Below, piece by piece: positions 33,026-43,881 of a stretch of 64,000 nt of DNA (position 1 is its first letter; every line of letters starts with the position of its first letter). A program made the translations under genes and the position numbers. The stretch is from Gonium pectorale (lineage: Eukaryota > Chlorophyta > Chlorophyceae > Chlamydomonadales > Volvocaceae). The notes under the pieces are model-generated. The model had not been told where the DNA came from. It saw only the letters and a program-made list of their open reading frames with translations, and did no database searches. The stretch is taken from positions 455,559 to 519,558 of the forward strand of contig LSYV01000012.1 of the NCBI GenBank assembly GCA_001584585.1, read 5' to 3'.

Positions 33026-33923
33026 GTAAAAGTTTGGATGCCGGCAGAACGGCTCGCACGCTTATTCTACTGTGGCGGGCCTCCAACCCTCTCGCTAATC
33101 AACATAGTGCTACAAGCGGCTAGCATAGCAATTTCTATGTTAATTAATTATTGGCGAGTGCCAGGGCGGTTTGGCCATGCAAGTCAGCGGTTTTCCGTGC
33201 ATATTGCCGTGTGTCACGCGAGTGCCACCGATGCAACTTTCAGGTTCGTATCGTTTTGCCTATGCCTACCAGTGGAGAGCGGGCGGACTTTGTACGGCAA
33301 AACCATGTTCGCTTCTCTTCATCGGTTTTGCCACAATAGAGAGCCTCAAGAAGCCAGCCACGTAATGTCATTCAAGAATGTCAGCGACAGTATATGTAAG
33401 GGTGCCTGGGGCGGGCGGGTACCCTCCTTCTGCGAGCCTGGTGAGAGGTCCCAGACGCCCGCTCTTACTAGAGGCAGGATCCCCTTACAGCCAACGGAAC
33501 CGCAAAGGTCAGGCTCGATCATTGCTGTCAGCGCGTCCAGCAGCGGATACCGGTTACCGGTTGTGCCCGATACTAAAAGTCACAGTTTCATGAAGTGACC
33601 AAAGCAGTTCCACAATGCCACCATCCCACCCCATCCCACCGCGCGGCTGTACGACGCTGTGCAGTCACACCCTTCCCACGATCGCGCTGCGACGGCAGCA
33701 CACCTCCAAAGTCCCAGGCAGCTAACGGTAAGCCATCCGACGCAGAGCCCGAGGTGTTGCCATGTATTGGCAGCAAGGGCGCGGATCGTACGTGGCATAG
33801 ACCCCTGCCCCCCCGTCCTGCCGCCCCGACCTCAATCCCACCCCCCGACGTCTACAAACACCCGGCGTGAGCTCTGCACCCCCCTGCACACACCCCACAC
33901 ACATACCACCCGGCCGCCCTTTC
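33026..33923. other. Spacer between the ankyrin gene and the RS/coiled-coil gene
   Basis: No gene recognised. On the minus strand a TGTAA motif (plus-strand TTACA at 33485-33489) lies about 435 bp past the stop of the gene at 33924 and could be its polyadenylation signal. AT-rich sequence near 33110-33150 lies just upstream of the ankyrin gene start and may be promoter. Confidence 0.4.
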
Positions 33924-34872
33924 TCAGACGTTTGTGGGTATTTTTAGCTTGAAGCTGAGAGGGCCCTTGGGCCGCCCGTCGGCAGCGGATCCTGCCATCC
34001 CGGCCTCACTCCACACGCCCCCCGGGCCGTTGTCCTCCCACGCCCCGCCCACGCCGGCCATGCCGTCGCCCTGGATGCCCTGCCCCGGGGGGTCCCCGGG
34101 CGGCGGCGGCGGCGGCCCGCCTCCACCCGCGTGGCTGCCGCCGCCGGCGCTGCCCCCTTGCTGCCCCGTCTGCTGCGTCGCGCCGCCCGCAAAGGCCGCC
34201 TCTTCGCCCTCCACCATCATGGTGGCCTGCTGGACGACCTGTGGGAAGAGTCGCCCCGGTGGGCCCATGGCGGAAGGGGACACGGTCAGCTTGAGGTCAA
34301 GAGGAGTGTGCCAGTCAAACCCCCGGGCTTAGCCAGCAGGCGCAGCCCACGGCCCAAGAGCTGCAGGCCTGGGTGCCAAGCAAAGGGCTGCACGACGACG
34401 CGCACGGATGCCCCCGACCGACCATTGGGGCATATGTGATCCAGCCCGGCCGGCCGGAACCGGGCCCATACCGCCGTCTTGCAGGCACAAACTCCGACGC
34501 CCAGGAGGACATGCACAGCTGCCGAGAGGGGTGGGAGCCCGGCGGCGGGAGCGTCGCACGCAAGCCCCTACCGCTGCCCCGCCACCAGCCCCGACGGCCC
34601 GCCGCACACCTCTTCACCGCCGTCCCATCCCGTCCCGAGCCCCCGCCGGCGACGGCCCCTGCATCCCCTTCAGCTACGCCGGGGCCCTGCCCGGCGTCGC
34701 CTTTTCTTGACGGCCCCAAGCAACGTCGATACCCGCAGAACCCGTTGCCAAGCCCGTGCTATCACAGACCACACTCTCAGCCGCCAAGTTGCCGCATACT
34801 ACGCCGCATCGCGCACAGGACCGCCTCGTGTCACGCCGCAACCCCGCGCCGCGTGCGCTGAACTGCCTCCAC

Positions 34873-34907
<35 letters not shown>

Positions 34908-37900
34908 GCGCCGTGCATCTCCTCGGTGTCGCCGTGCTGCGGGGAGCCCTACGCGGGCCAGCTCACGGCGTCACGCATCCCCGCACTTCCACGACAGCGC
35001 ACAGTCGTACTGCCGTACCACTACCTACGCACTCTTACGGCCTCCGTGCGCCTACACAACCCCTTTCTGCGCAACCACCGTAGCCCACTTAGGTCACAGG
35101 GTCCTGCTCCGTCATTCGTCGCGTTTGCGCTACGTTTTCACTTCGCACCTCTGATACTCCTCGCTGTGCCCCTTCCCTGCCCCTTCCCGCCGCTCCGCCT
35201 GGCACGGCTTGCTTTCCCGGTGCTTGTAGGTGCGACAACGGTAGTCAGCGGGTCGGGGGGCTGGGTGGGCCGGGGGCCGGGAGACATGCACCAGCCCGCA
35301 TGCGACGCACGTAGGTCAGACTTGGCGCATCCCAGCACGGCATGGCATAGGGTCACCCCAGAGAGAATTCTGGGCCGCATCGGGGGCTACGATGGTGGTC
35401 GCCGCCGAACTAACATGCAGGGGCATCACCCCTTCAAATCCCTCTGGAGCTGGGTCCTACGATAACACCATCACTTTCGCGCTTACGCTCGTCGTATGCG
35501 TCGTTCCATTTCAACACACGCGCCGTATCTGCATCGGCAGCTGAGGCGCCCGCCCGAAAGGACTGCACGGTCCTCGCCGCGCCCAAGACGACCCTCCCAA
35601 CGCAATCCCCCCTCCCCACGTACGAACCAACACGCCCCCGCCCGACCCTCCCACCCTTCCTCCCTGTACCCGCTCCCCCCCCCCTACTCACCGCTCCACC
35701 GCCAGTCCTAACCCTGCCCCGGCACGCCACCAGCAATCCGCCCCTTTATCCACCCCACACCCACGCCCAACCAACCGACCGTCCCCCGGCTCACCGCCGC
35801 CAGGTCCTGCTCCGCACGGGACAGCTCCGCCTGCGCTGCCTCCACGCCCGCGCGCGCCCCATCCACCCGCCGAGTGGCCGCCACCAGCCGCACCAGCATG
35901 GTCCCGCGGTTCTTGGAGCGCTCAGCCACGGCGCGGACCTGGTCGGGCGAGTGCAAACGGCACACCCACACAAGCTCGTAGGACCTTTGCGGAGGACTGG
36001 CTGCCCGAGCTTGGTGAGTGATGCACCCAGCACCGCCCCAGCAAGTCGCGGGGTTGTGCCCCGGAGCGGGGCTTAATCGCCACGCAGCGGCCCGCCTGTG
36101 CGGCCCGCCTCGTGGCGCGACGGCGAGGCGCCCATCAAATAAAAGGGGGCGCGCCGTAGCAAGAAGAGGAGGAGTGCAGAGGGTGGGATGGGTGCCGTGC
36201 AGTCTGCAGTGGTATGACCGATATGCGGATATGGGGACGACAATGCCACGAATGCGGTCATACCGGGGCATGTGGCGGTGCAAGGGGATCAACGGATAAG
36301 GAAAGCGTTCTCAGTTGGGAAGACGAACGCGCACGTCATCCCGGTGCACGTCATCCCTTCCCCTCTTCCCCTTCAACGACCAGCGTCAGAGTACCCACCC
36401 ACTTGTTCGTCGGGACGATTCGGCTACGCCGTTCGCACTCCCAACGCACGGTCGTTGTGGAGCAGCAAATCGCTTATCATGGCATCATGTTACGGAGGCG
36501 CATCCGCCCGCCGGCCCATGCGCACCACCCTGCCGCCCTGCACCAGCCCAGCTCCTCGCAGACTGCGCGCACCTTCTCGCTCACGAAGTCGAGCTTCTTT
36601 CGGTCCGCCTCATGCGCTGCCTTTTGAGACTCCAGCTCCGCCTCCAGGGCCGCTACCCGGGCCTGCATCTCCGCCTCACGCCGGGCCGCTGCTGCCGCCG
36701 CCGCAGCTGCTGCCGCCCCGCCGTCCGGGCCGCCCCCGCCGCCGCCCCCGCCGCCCATGCCACCGCCCATGCCACCGCCCATGCCACCGCCCATGCCACC
36801 GCCCATGCCACCGCCCATGCCGCCACCACCGCCGCCGTCGCCACGGGGTGGTGGCCGCCCGCGGCCGGGCCCGCCTCCGCCCCCTTGGTAGTGCCCGGGC
36901 GGCGGACCGCGGCGAGGCCCTGGCCCCCGGTCCCCTGGGCATAGGGCCAAGGCGGCGAGCACGAGGGGATCGGCAAGATCGCCTGGAAAGGTCACTGACT
37001 GGGAAGCCCGTCGCCTCTGGGAAACAGCTGGTACCGCACAAGGCCTCCTCCGCCTCCTTGTGCTCCTGGGACCCTGCTCGTGGTACCCAGCCGACAGAGC
37101 GATTGTGCGCCGCGCGAGGCCTGCCCAAAACCACCTTGCAGTCCCCAGCCGAGCCCGTGCCACCCGCGCCTTTCAAAGCAGAAGCGGGCCCGCAATGTTG
37201 CCTCTTCCTTGCAGGGTAGCGTACACTCGGACCATATCGTATGCACTCCACGCCTCTCCCTTTCCGGGGGCCCCACCCGTCCGCCTTCGGGTACCCAATG
37301 GCATCAGCCCCGACGCCCAACCCCAGCTTCGCACTCAGCCCTCACCAGAGTCGCCGGAAGACGAGGAGCTAGCGCTGTCCTCACTGCGGCTGTCGCGGCT
37401 GTACGATCCGCCCGGTCCACCCATCCCGTTGTTGTACCGCTGCTGCGGGGGCGGCCCGCGGTAGGGTCCCCCGGGGCCGCCCGGCCCGGGGGGTCCCATG
37501 CCTGGGCCCCCGCCGCGCCCGCGGCCGCCCATGAATCTGGAGCGGGGGGAGGCGGAAAGGAGGGAGAGTGGGGGCGGGAGATGCGACGAGGTGCGGTGGG
37601 TGGGTGACGGGATGCGGGGCTTCGGCGCTGCACGGCTGGGCGCTTGTGTGTGTGGGACGGGGCGGGGAGTGAGGGATAGGGGGCCACGGTACTGTAGGCC
37701 GCGAGCGCCTGGCAGCAGATGCGGAACAGCATGTGGGCCCATGTGCAATCGATAAGCGTCAACGTGCTCGCTTCCGCAGTGCCCCGTGACGGCACGGCTG
37801 CCTCCCCGTGGGGGCCTACCTTCCCGGCGGGGGCCCGCCTGGCCCCCGGGGTGAGCGTGACCGGCTTCGGGACCGTGATCGGCTGCGATCTCGATCCCAA

Positions 37901-37998
37901 CCCTGCCCTTGCGGCGGTCCCCAGTCCCTGCCGGCATGCAGCGGTGCACGGTTGGGAGAACAGCCACCCAAGCCCAGTACATAATACAGGGCATACAC
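33924..37998 (-). CDS. Gly-rich RS-repeat and coiled-coil protein, unknown function
   Basis: Five exons on the minus strand: 37998-37820, 37536-37346, 36934-36544, 35984-35795 and 34238-33924 (1266 nt, 421 aa), with consistent phases. The order is an RS stretch (DRDRSRSRSRSRSRSPRGPG), an RGG/Gly-Pro region with YSRDSRSEDSASSSSSGDSG, a second RGG region (GPGRGRPPPRGDG), a GGGM repeat, poly-Ala, a charged coiled coil (MQARVAALEAELESQKAAHE, then KKLDFVSEKVRAVCEELGW), and SYELVWVCRLHSPDQVRAVA. A Gln- and Gly-rich tail ends in LSFKLKIPTNV. Inference: RS and RGG elements suggest an RNA-binding or splicing-associated protein, but there is no RRM, G-patch or SURP domain. The start is uncertain: 37998 is the first in-frame ATG before the RS exon, but an acceptor (GGCAG) at 37928 allows an upstream first exon. 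The last intron is about 1.56 kb and holds repeats. Confidence 0.6.
34874..34905 (+). repeat. CA dinucleotide microsatellite
   Basis: About 16 uninterrupted CA units in the last intron of the RS/coiled-coil gene. A shorter CA run lies near 42029-42046. Confidence 0.95.
35473..35520 (+). repeat. Dispersed repeat with core CTCGTCGTATGCG, copy 3
   Basis: ACTTTCGCGCTTACGCTCG matches the first 19 bases of copy 1 exactly, then TCGTATGCG and TCGTTCCATTTCAACACACG. It lies in the last intron of the RS/coiled-coil gene. Confidence 0.7.
36752..36822 (-). repeat. In-frame 12-bp minisatellite encoding GGGM units
   Basis: About six copies of the plus-strand unit CATGCCACCGCC lie inside exon 3 of the RS/coiled-coil gene and encode a GGGM tandem on the minus strand. 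Copy number is likely to vary between strains. Confidence 0.9.
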
Positions 37999-39260
37999 GT
38001 GTTTGCTTGTCCCTTGGTTTGCAAGGCGTACCGGTCAGGGGAACGGGGTCGGCCGCGCTGCATTTGGCTCCTCTCCCAAACTCAGACTGATTTCTGGCAA
38101 CTCGTGTTGTATCGTCTATATACTAGCACATGCCCGGGACTCGCTGCTTAATCGATCGGCTCGTTGCAAGTGGCAGCAGCAGGCTAAATAGTCCGTTGCA
38201 CGCAACAATTCAATTGCTTTTAACAATATCTATCACAGCGTGAGTCCACAGCATGCATTGGTATGCAAACCTTGAACCTGGTTGGGCGCGAGCAAGTGGC
38301 CGAGCAAATCGGCGCACCAGAACGCGGACGACGACCAGCGACCTCCCGAATCATCCTCAGAAGTGCTTTGCGGGCGTCCATATTACTGAACACGGACTGA
38401 CCACTTCAGCGCACGCCGTGTCCCAAGGGTCATGTTGGCGGCAGGACCGCTGTGCACAACAGGAGGGGTGCACAGCGGGTGACCTGGCAATCCCGCAAAA
38501 AGGGTTGGTCAGGCAATCCGGACCTGGGGATAAACCCACGGCAGGGTGCGGATAACTCAATCCTCCAGCGAATAATCCCACGTTCACGGTCAACCAGGTC
38601 AACCCCCAAGCCTTCAATCCGGCAATCCTATCAATCCCTCAATCCCCCGTCTCCCGGAGGTCGGCCAAACTCCAGTCCCTCAATCCCAGCCAGCAGCTTG
38701 GCCATCCCACATGCAGCAGGCAACCCTATGCCGCGGCCTGACTGAAGGGCCCTGAAGCCCGTATGCACTATGGATGCGAATTGCACTCTTAGGGTTTGCT
38801 GAGGTGCCGGTGCCTTTGCCTTTGGCCTGTCATAGCTGCCAGAGGGGCCAATGAGGGGCCCTCTGCCAGTCAGTTATGGCCATTCCGGTATCGGCTCTTC
38901 CAATGCAAAACCCCGCAGCAGCACCATGGGCACGGCCACGCATGGGCGGCCGCAGCTTCCTGACAGAGACACACACTGGCCAGGTGACCCTCAACGTCCC
39001 TCTTTCTCTGCAGATTTCTCTTTTTTCACTATTTTTGAAGAAGGAATTACGCCTCCGCTGGCTGTGCAGTCGTGCGTCCATGCGGCTGGGCACAAGGGGC
39101 CGCACTGGCCAGTAGAGGCACGTGGGTAGTGGTGGGGGCCATGGTGGTGGGGGCGCCACCAGTTCCTCAGCCACCCTCACACCTGTCCCGCCCACGCTGC
39201 AGCAAGCGCTCGATGAAGTCCTAACTATCGTGCCAATACGCATCATATACACACACAGAT

Positions 39261-39303
39261 GGCGCCTACGCTCGTCGTATGCGTTGTTCCTTTTCAACAC
39301 AGA
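39261..39303 (+). repeat. Dispersed repeat with core CTCGTCGTATGCG, copy 4
   Basis: CCTACGCTCGTCGTATGCG followed by TTGTTCCTTTTCAACACAG. The tail segment TTCCATTTCAACACAGAT is then repeated about 30 bp downstream, a partial tandem of the same unit. Confidence 0.65.
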
Positions 39304-41694
39304 TGGCGGATCGTTCCATTTCAACACAGATAGCGGATCAGGTCAGGCAAGGGTCGGCAGCCAGATCTCCCAAGACATCTCCAAGGTATACGGAGCAAGT
39401 ACATGGAAACCGAGTTTCCTGCGTTCCACGGAAGCGTACCTACCCGGTGTGCGGCTGACGTGGCTTAAGGGAGGTGTGAAGTCCGTGTAGGCCATTCTAG
39501 GGGCAACACCACGCAGGCGTCCCCCTGCGACGAATAAAAACGCTTTCTCTGCTTGGAGGCACTTTGCTGTGATTCGCGTGCGTGATGTGTTTGGACTGGG
39601 CTGGTCTTTGGCATGGCAGGCTGCTTGGTTGACACAGCGTTGGGGACGGCTGGCTTGTAACGGGAGTGGCAAAGCTAAAACTGAGCTGTGGCGGTATGCC
39701 ACATGTGAAGCGCAATAGCCCGCACTGACCCAGCTGTGCGGGCCATGACACCCTCCGTACCTGCTCCACCCTCGCGTATCATCCCTCCCTGTCATCGCAT
39801 CCGTTCCTCACCCACCATCCCATGATAGTGCCCTCCCTCCCTCGTGAGGTGCTCAAAAAACACGCTGGCACTCACCACATCTATCTGGGGCTTGGAGCAT
39901 TCCATGTGGCATGATTTTGGCATGTTACAACTTGATGCAACGGTATGCAACAGTTTTAGGTACGATATGCAACGTGATGCAACATTGTACGGATGACGGA
40001 CCTGTACACACGATCAATGCCATGCCAAGACAACAACCTGTGCTTGCGCAAGCTGGGGCGTTTGGCCATAGCTTCTGCGCGACATGCAACCGACAGACGA
40101 AGGATAAGAAAACACCAGGAACCAACATGCACAAGAAGGCGCCCCCTGCGACGGTGACGCCCCCATGCTGCCCCAGACCCTCTTCACATAGGTAGACACC
40201 ATGTTTCCACAGGACCGTTCTCCGCGTCCAAACGCCTCATACACCTTACGTGTTGGATACATGCTCACATACGGTACATATTTACTGCCGTAAAGGCATA
40301 GACCTAGCTCAGTTCACGGCCTCGTCACGCCCTCCATCTCCCATCCGCCGCCGCCGTCCGCACCGCCATCACCGTCGCCGCGTCTGTGTTTTGTGTGTCG
40401 CACGTCCTGTGCGGTTTGGAAGATTAAAACTGCACCACAGTCCAGCTGCCAGCAAGGTGCCAGCCCACGGGTCCCGTAGCATCTTTGATTTGTACGCACA
40501 GCCAAACAACAACACCTGCCGCCCCGCGAAGTCCACGAAGGCCGTAAAGGCTCCACCAAGGCGGAGCTCCTGCCAAAACGCCCACAGCTCACGCCCTAAC
40601 GAGGTGCCTCATTCGACAACTCGCGACCAACCGGAAATTCTCCTCGCTTCGCCTGGTTTCGCCTCGCCCCGGCCCACCCCCCGTCGCCCCGCCTTAATCC
40701 GCACAGCGTCGCGGCACCTCGCTCTCGCCCCGTCGCAAAAACTCCGATCGGCAATCAACAATCAACAAGCAACGAGCAACTCTTTCCAACAACGCCGAGT
40801 TCGGAGGGTATCACCGCGGCGCTTACCCCACACGCGTGGACGCTCGCAATCGCCCCGTGTGTATGTCTCTCCGGGTGGGCCTAGGGTTTGAGTTTCCGCA
40901 CCGAGCAGCGCACTGTCCAGTACCGCTGCCGCAGCGCGCTACGGGCGCCCCGCCCGCCGGGCAGCTGGGGCGCAGCCCCGCCAGCGGCAGTAGCACGCAA
41001 ACAACGGCAGGATACCGCCACTTGCGACGCCAAAGCACAGCCAGCGGCGGCCGAACCGGAACCATTGGCTGCGGCTGGAGCCGGGTGCGATGCACAGGCG
41101 GCGGCGCCCTCCACAGGATGCACACACACAGCACGTTGCGCGACCGGGAGCGCAATACAGATAGACAACACCTCTGGCCAAGAAAAGGAGGCCGAACATG
41201 GGAGGCAGAGACACAGGTGCACGGGAAACATAGGGATACACTCGCATACGCCGGGATCGGTACATGCCCCATGGACAATCGGCGCGATTCGGGCCCGGTG
41301 GGAGCCGGGTCCGTCTAAGAGGGATGTTGATAGTCATAGAGACACTGCCATAAGGGACATCGTCACAGGCATGTCCTCTCGCACTGAACACCGGACCCAC
41401 TCCACACGCATACAGACCATGAGACCGTGGCAGTCGGCATCGCTGCGGAGGACTCGCAAGGTGAGGGGGCCTTGGCTACTTGAGACGCCCACGAAGAGCT
41501 TGCGGGCGTGGCAAGGCGATGACGCAGAAAGGCGCCGGCCGTGCTGGGTCTGCAGACGCCCCTAGTGCCAAGGCCTGCAAGGCAGGGTTTTCGGCAAGGG
41601 GGCCACAGCTGGGAGGGCCCGTCTGCTCGTATACCTCGCCCGCCATGCCTTGTACTCGGCGCCCTGCTGGAAACATCACGCCCTCGGGTGTGTA

Positions 41695-41735
41695 TGTCCG
41701 TAGAGGCTGCCTTCCCCGTTTCTGGTTCTCTTTTT
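41695..41735 (+). repeat. 41-bp dispersed exact repeat, copy 2
   Basis: Identical to 19635-19675 in the same orientation. The copies diverge immediately after the run of five T. Confidence 0.7.
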
Positions 41736-42129
41736 CACAGCAGCACGGGGTGCGGCGGAAAGTTGGGTAACGGTGTGGAAGGGTACCGGACTTGCGTCCG
41801 AATGTCGAGGCCGCTGCCAGGGTGTGTCGGGGACGTGCGGCGCCAGGTCAGAACAGCAGCTATGTACGCCGCACCGCGTTGGTACTGCGCCTAGGGTGCG
41901 TAGAGTAATGCGCCGGCCGGCCGGCAGCCACAGCCAGCCGCGACAGGCCCGCCCGACCGCCCGCGCAGTCAAGCTCTAAACTCCGCAAAGCGTGCCGTGT
42001 ACAGATGCGAGCCACACACAGCTAACGCACACACACACACACACGCACGCGCACGCAACATGGTCTATGGGATGTACGGCAAGTACACCTGCAGCACGAA
42101 CATATGTACGACACTTGGCCAGGAGCGGC

Positions 42130-43881
42130 TCACCTGCGGTCGCGCCAGCCCCAAGGCCGGTGGACGCGGGAGACGAAGGGCGAGTGGTTGGGCGGCAGGA
42201 AGGCCGCCCTCCCGGGCCGCTGCCAGCACGGCACTGGCCGCACCTGCAGGCCGATGACGCCCCACTTCCTGTCCGCCAGCTGCAAGAGGCAGGGCAGGGA
42301 GGGGCGCACGGCACAACAGGAAGCAGTGGGGGCTTCGGTCAGATCAAGGGACCATGGGCACCGTTCATCGCGGAGGCTGGTATTGGGTACCAAAAAGCGC
42401 ACAGAAAGCGCACCGGTGCGCCTCAAAGTGAGCATGCAAGTCTGCAGACATCGAAAATGCAACGCGGAGGCGAATGCGAACAAGGCGGCCAGGCGTGCGG
42501 CCCACTGCCGTGCAGTCGCCGTACAGTTGAGGTACGAGTGCCGTACCTTCTCGAAGGCCCACGTCGACAGGTCCAAGTGGTACATGTCGCCGCAGCACCA
42601 GCGCCGGTTGGAGTAGGCGTTGCCGGGGTAGTGGCAGGGGCAGGTATCCACGACCTGCGACCCAGACGGCAGGGTAGGTTCACTGCACGTAATGGAAGAC
42701 GGGAGGCTTCCTCCTCTACGGCATCCGGGCACGCTGTGCACGGATGTGTACCACGAGCACGTCCACGCAGCTAGCGACCCACGGGCCCTTTGCACTGCAC
42801 TGCTCTCGTGCATCCATTCAAACAGATCTTACGTCATGCAATGGCCGAAAGATACGCGTAAGCAGGCTATGGCGACAGTGCCACATTGTACACCATTACG
42901 GTCGGGTTGCTACTTGGCCTGACCTAGGAGGGCACGCATCGCCCCAAACCCAGCCATGACCCTAGCCGCGACCCCACCCACAGCCCCACCCACAACCCCA
43001 CCTGTACGACGACGCTCTCTCCGGGGTCTCGGCACACGTCCTTGCGCTCCAGCTCCTGGCCGTAGCCGTCCTTGAAATTGGTGGGGTCGCAGCGCACCTC
43101 GTAGCAGCGGCTGTGGGCACAGCAGGCGGCAGCAGGCAACCGGGGCGGATGGTTGATGGTCGGTCACGAGGTATGGGCGACGCACGTGTGTGAAGAGCAC
43201 TGATTAAGAGAAGCCCAACGGGAGCGGGAGCCCGCCTGGCGAGTCATGCTGCGCTCACGGGCGGCAACTAGATCAGAACAAGAATATGGAGATAATGGTC
43301 ATGTCAAGACATAACACGAGAGCAAAGGCTTCTCACCCGCACGAGCCGGCGTAGTCGTCGCACGCGTCCGACAGGGCGGCCACGTCCCAGCCGCTGGCCT
43401 TGTCCTGGTCTAGATAGCCGAAGCCGCAGGAGCCCTCGTGGATTGACCACCAGTCGTCGGGGCCGTCTGCAAAGAGGCGGCAGCAGCGGAGCGAAAGGGC
43501 GGGCGGGCGGGGCGGGAGAGAACAATGTCTCAGGGTGCCGAAGCCAGAAGCGCAAACACTCGGCAGTTGAGAAGCAGCAGGGGTATGGTAAATGGCCTGG
43601 CAATGGCATGCAATGGCCGAGCGCATGCGATCGGGCGTTACCGCGCGCTGGCGGAGGCTTGCGGACGGCCGGTTCGAATTTCGCGACTGGCAGCAAATGC
43701 AAGGTGCGCACTGACCCACGGTTCACTTACCGAATCGCGTCGCGCGCGCCGGGCGCCAGCCGTCGCCCCAAGTGGCGCTCGCGCGGGGGAGGGCGGTCAG
43801 CGCCGAGGCCACGACCGCCGCGAACGCCAGACGCGCAATCCGGCACCGCCGGCTGCCGCAATTGAGTGCAGCACTCGCCAT
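42130..43881 (-). CDS. Secreted EG45/expansin-like double-psi beta-barrel protein
   Basis: Five exons on the minus strand: 43881-43731, 43466-43337, 43110-43002, 42654-42547 and 42279-42130 (648 nt, 215 aa), all phase-consistent. Residues 1 to about 37 are a signal peptide (IARLAFAAVVASALTALPRA core). The mature part has the expansin domain-1 / EG45 pattern: WWSIHEGSCGFGYLD, CDDYAGSCGRCYEVRC, VCRDPGESVVVQ, VDTCPCHYPGNAYSNRRWCC and YHLDLSTWAFEKLAD followed by KWGVIGLQVRPVPC. HLD sits where expansins have HFD, keeping the catalytic-like Asp. There is no second (carbohydrate-binding) expansin domain. Known: such proteins act on or in the cell wall; for a volvocine alga the target would be glycoprotein wall or matrix, which is inference. 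The stop TGA overlaps a good donor (CGCAG then GTGAGC), so a spliced longer isoform is possible. Confidence 0.85.

Larger units (their letters stand above)
37999..42129. other. 4.1-kb stretch without a recognised gene
   Basis: Holds a TCAATCC-rich degenerate tandem (about 38555-38690), a copy of the CTCGTCGTATGCG repeat (39261-39303), the second 41-bp repeat (41695-41735) and a CA run (about 42029-42046). A minus-strand open segment near 40345-40610 encodes GRELWAFWQELRLGG and AFVDFAGRQVLLFGC. It looks protein-like but lacks splice context and family identity, so I do not call it. The leftmost part should include the promoter of the RS/coiled-coil gene. Confidence 0.4.

Noticed and set aside
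40250..40891. 213-codon plus-strand open frame and the protein-like minus-strand segment at 40345-40610
   Set aside because: Neither has a recognisable family. The minus segment has stops upstream and no acceptor I could defend.
43600..43700. GGTTCGAATTTCGCGAC resembling a tRNA T-loop (box B), preceded by ATGGCCGAGC
   Set aside because: The acceptor stem does not pair and it lies in intron 1 of the EG45-like gene.
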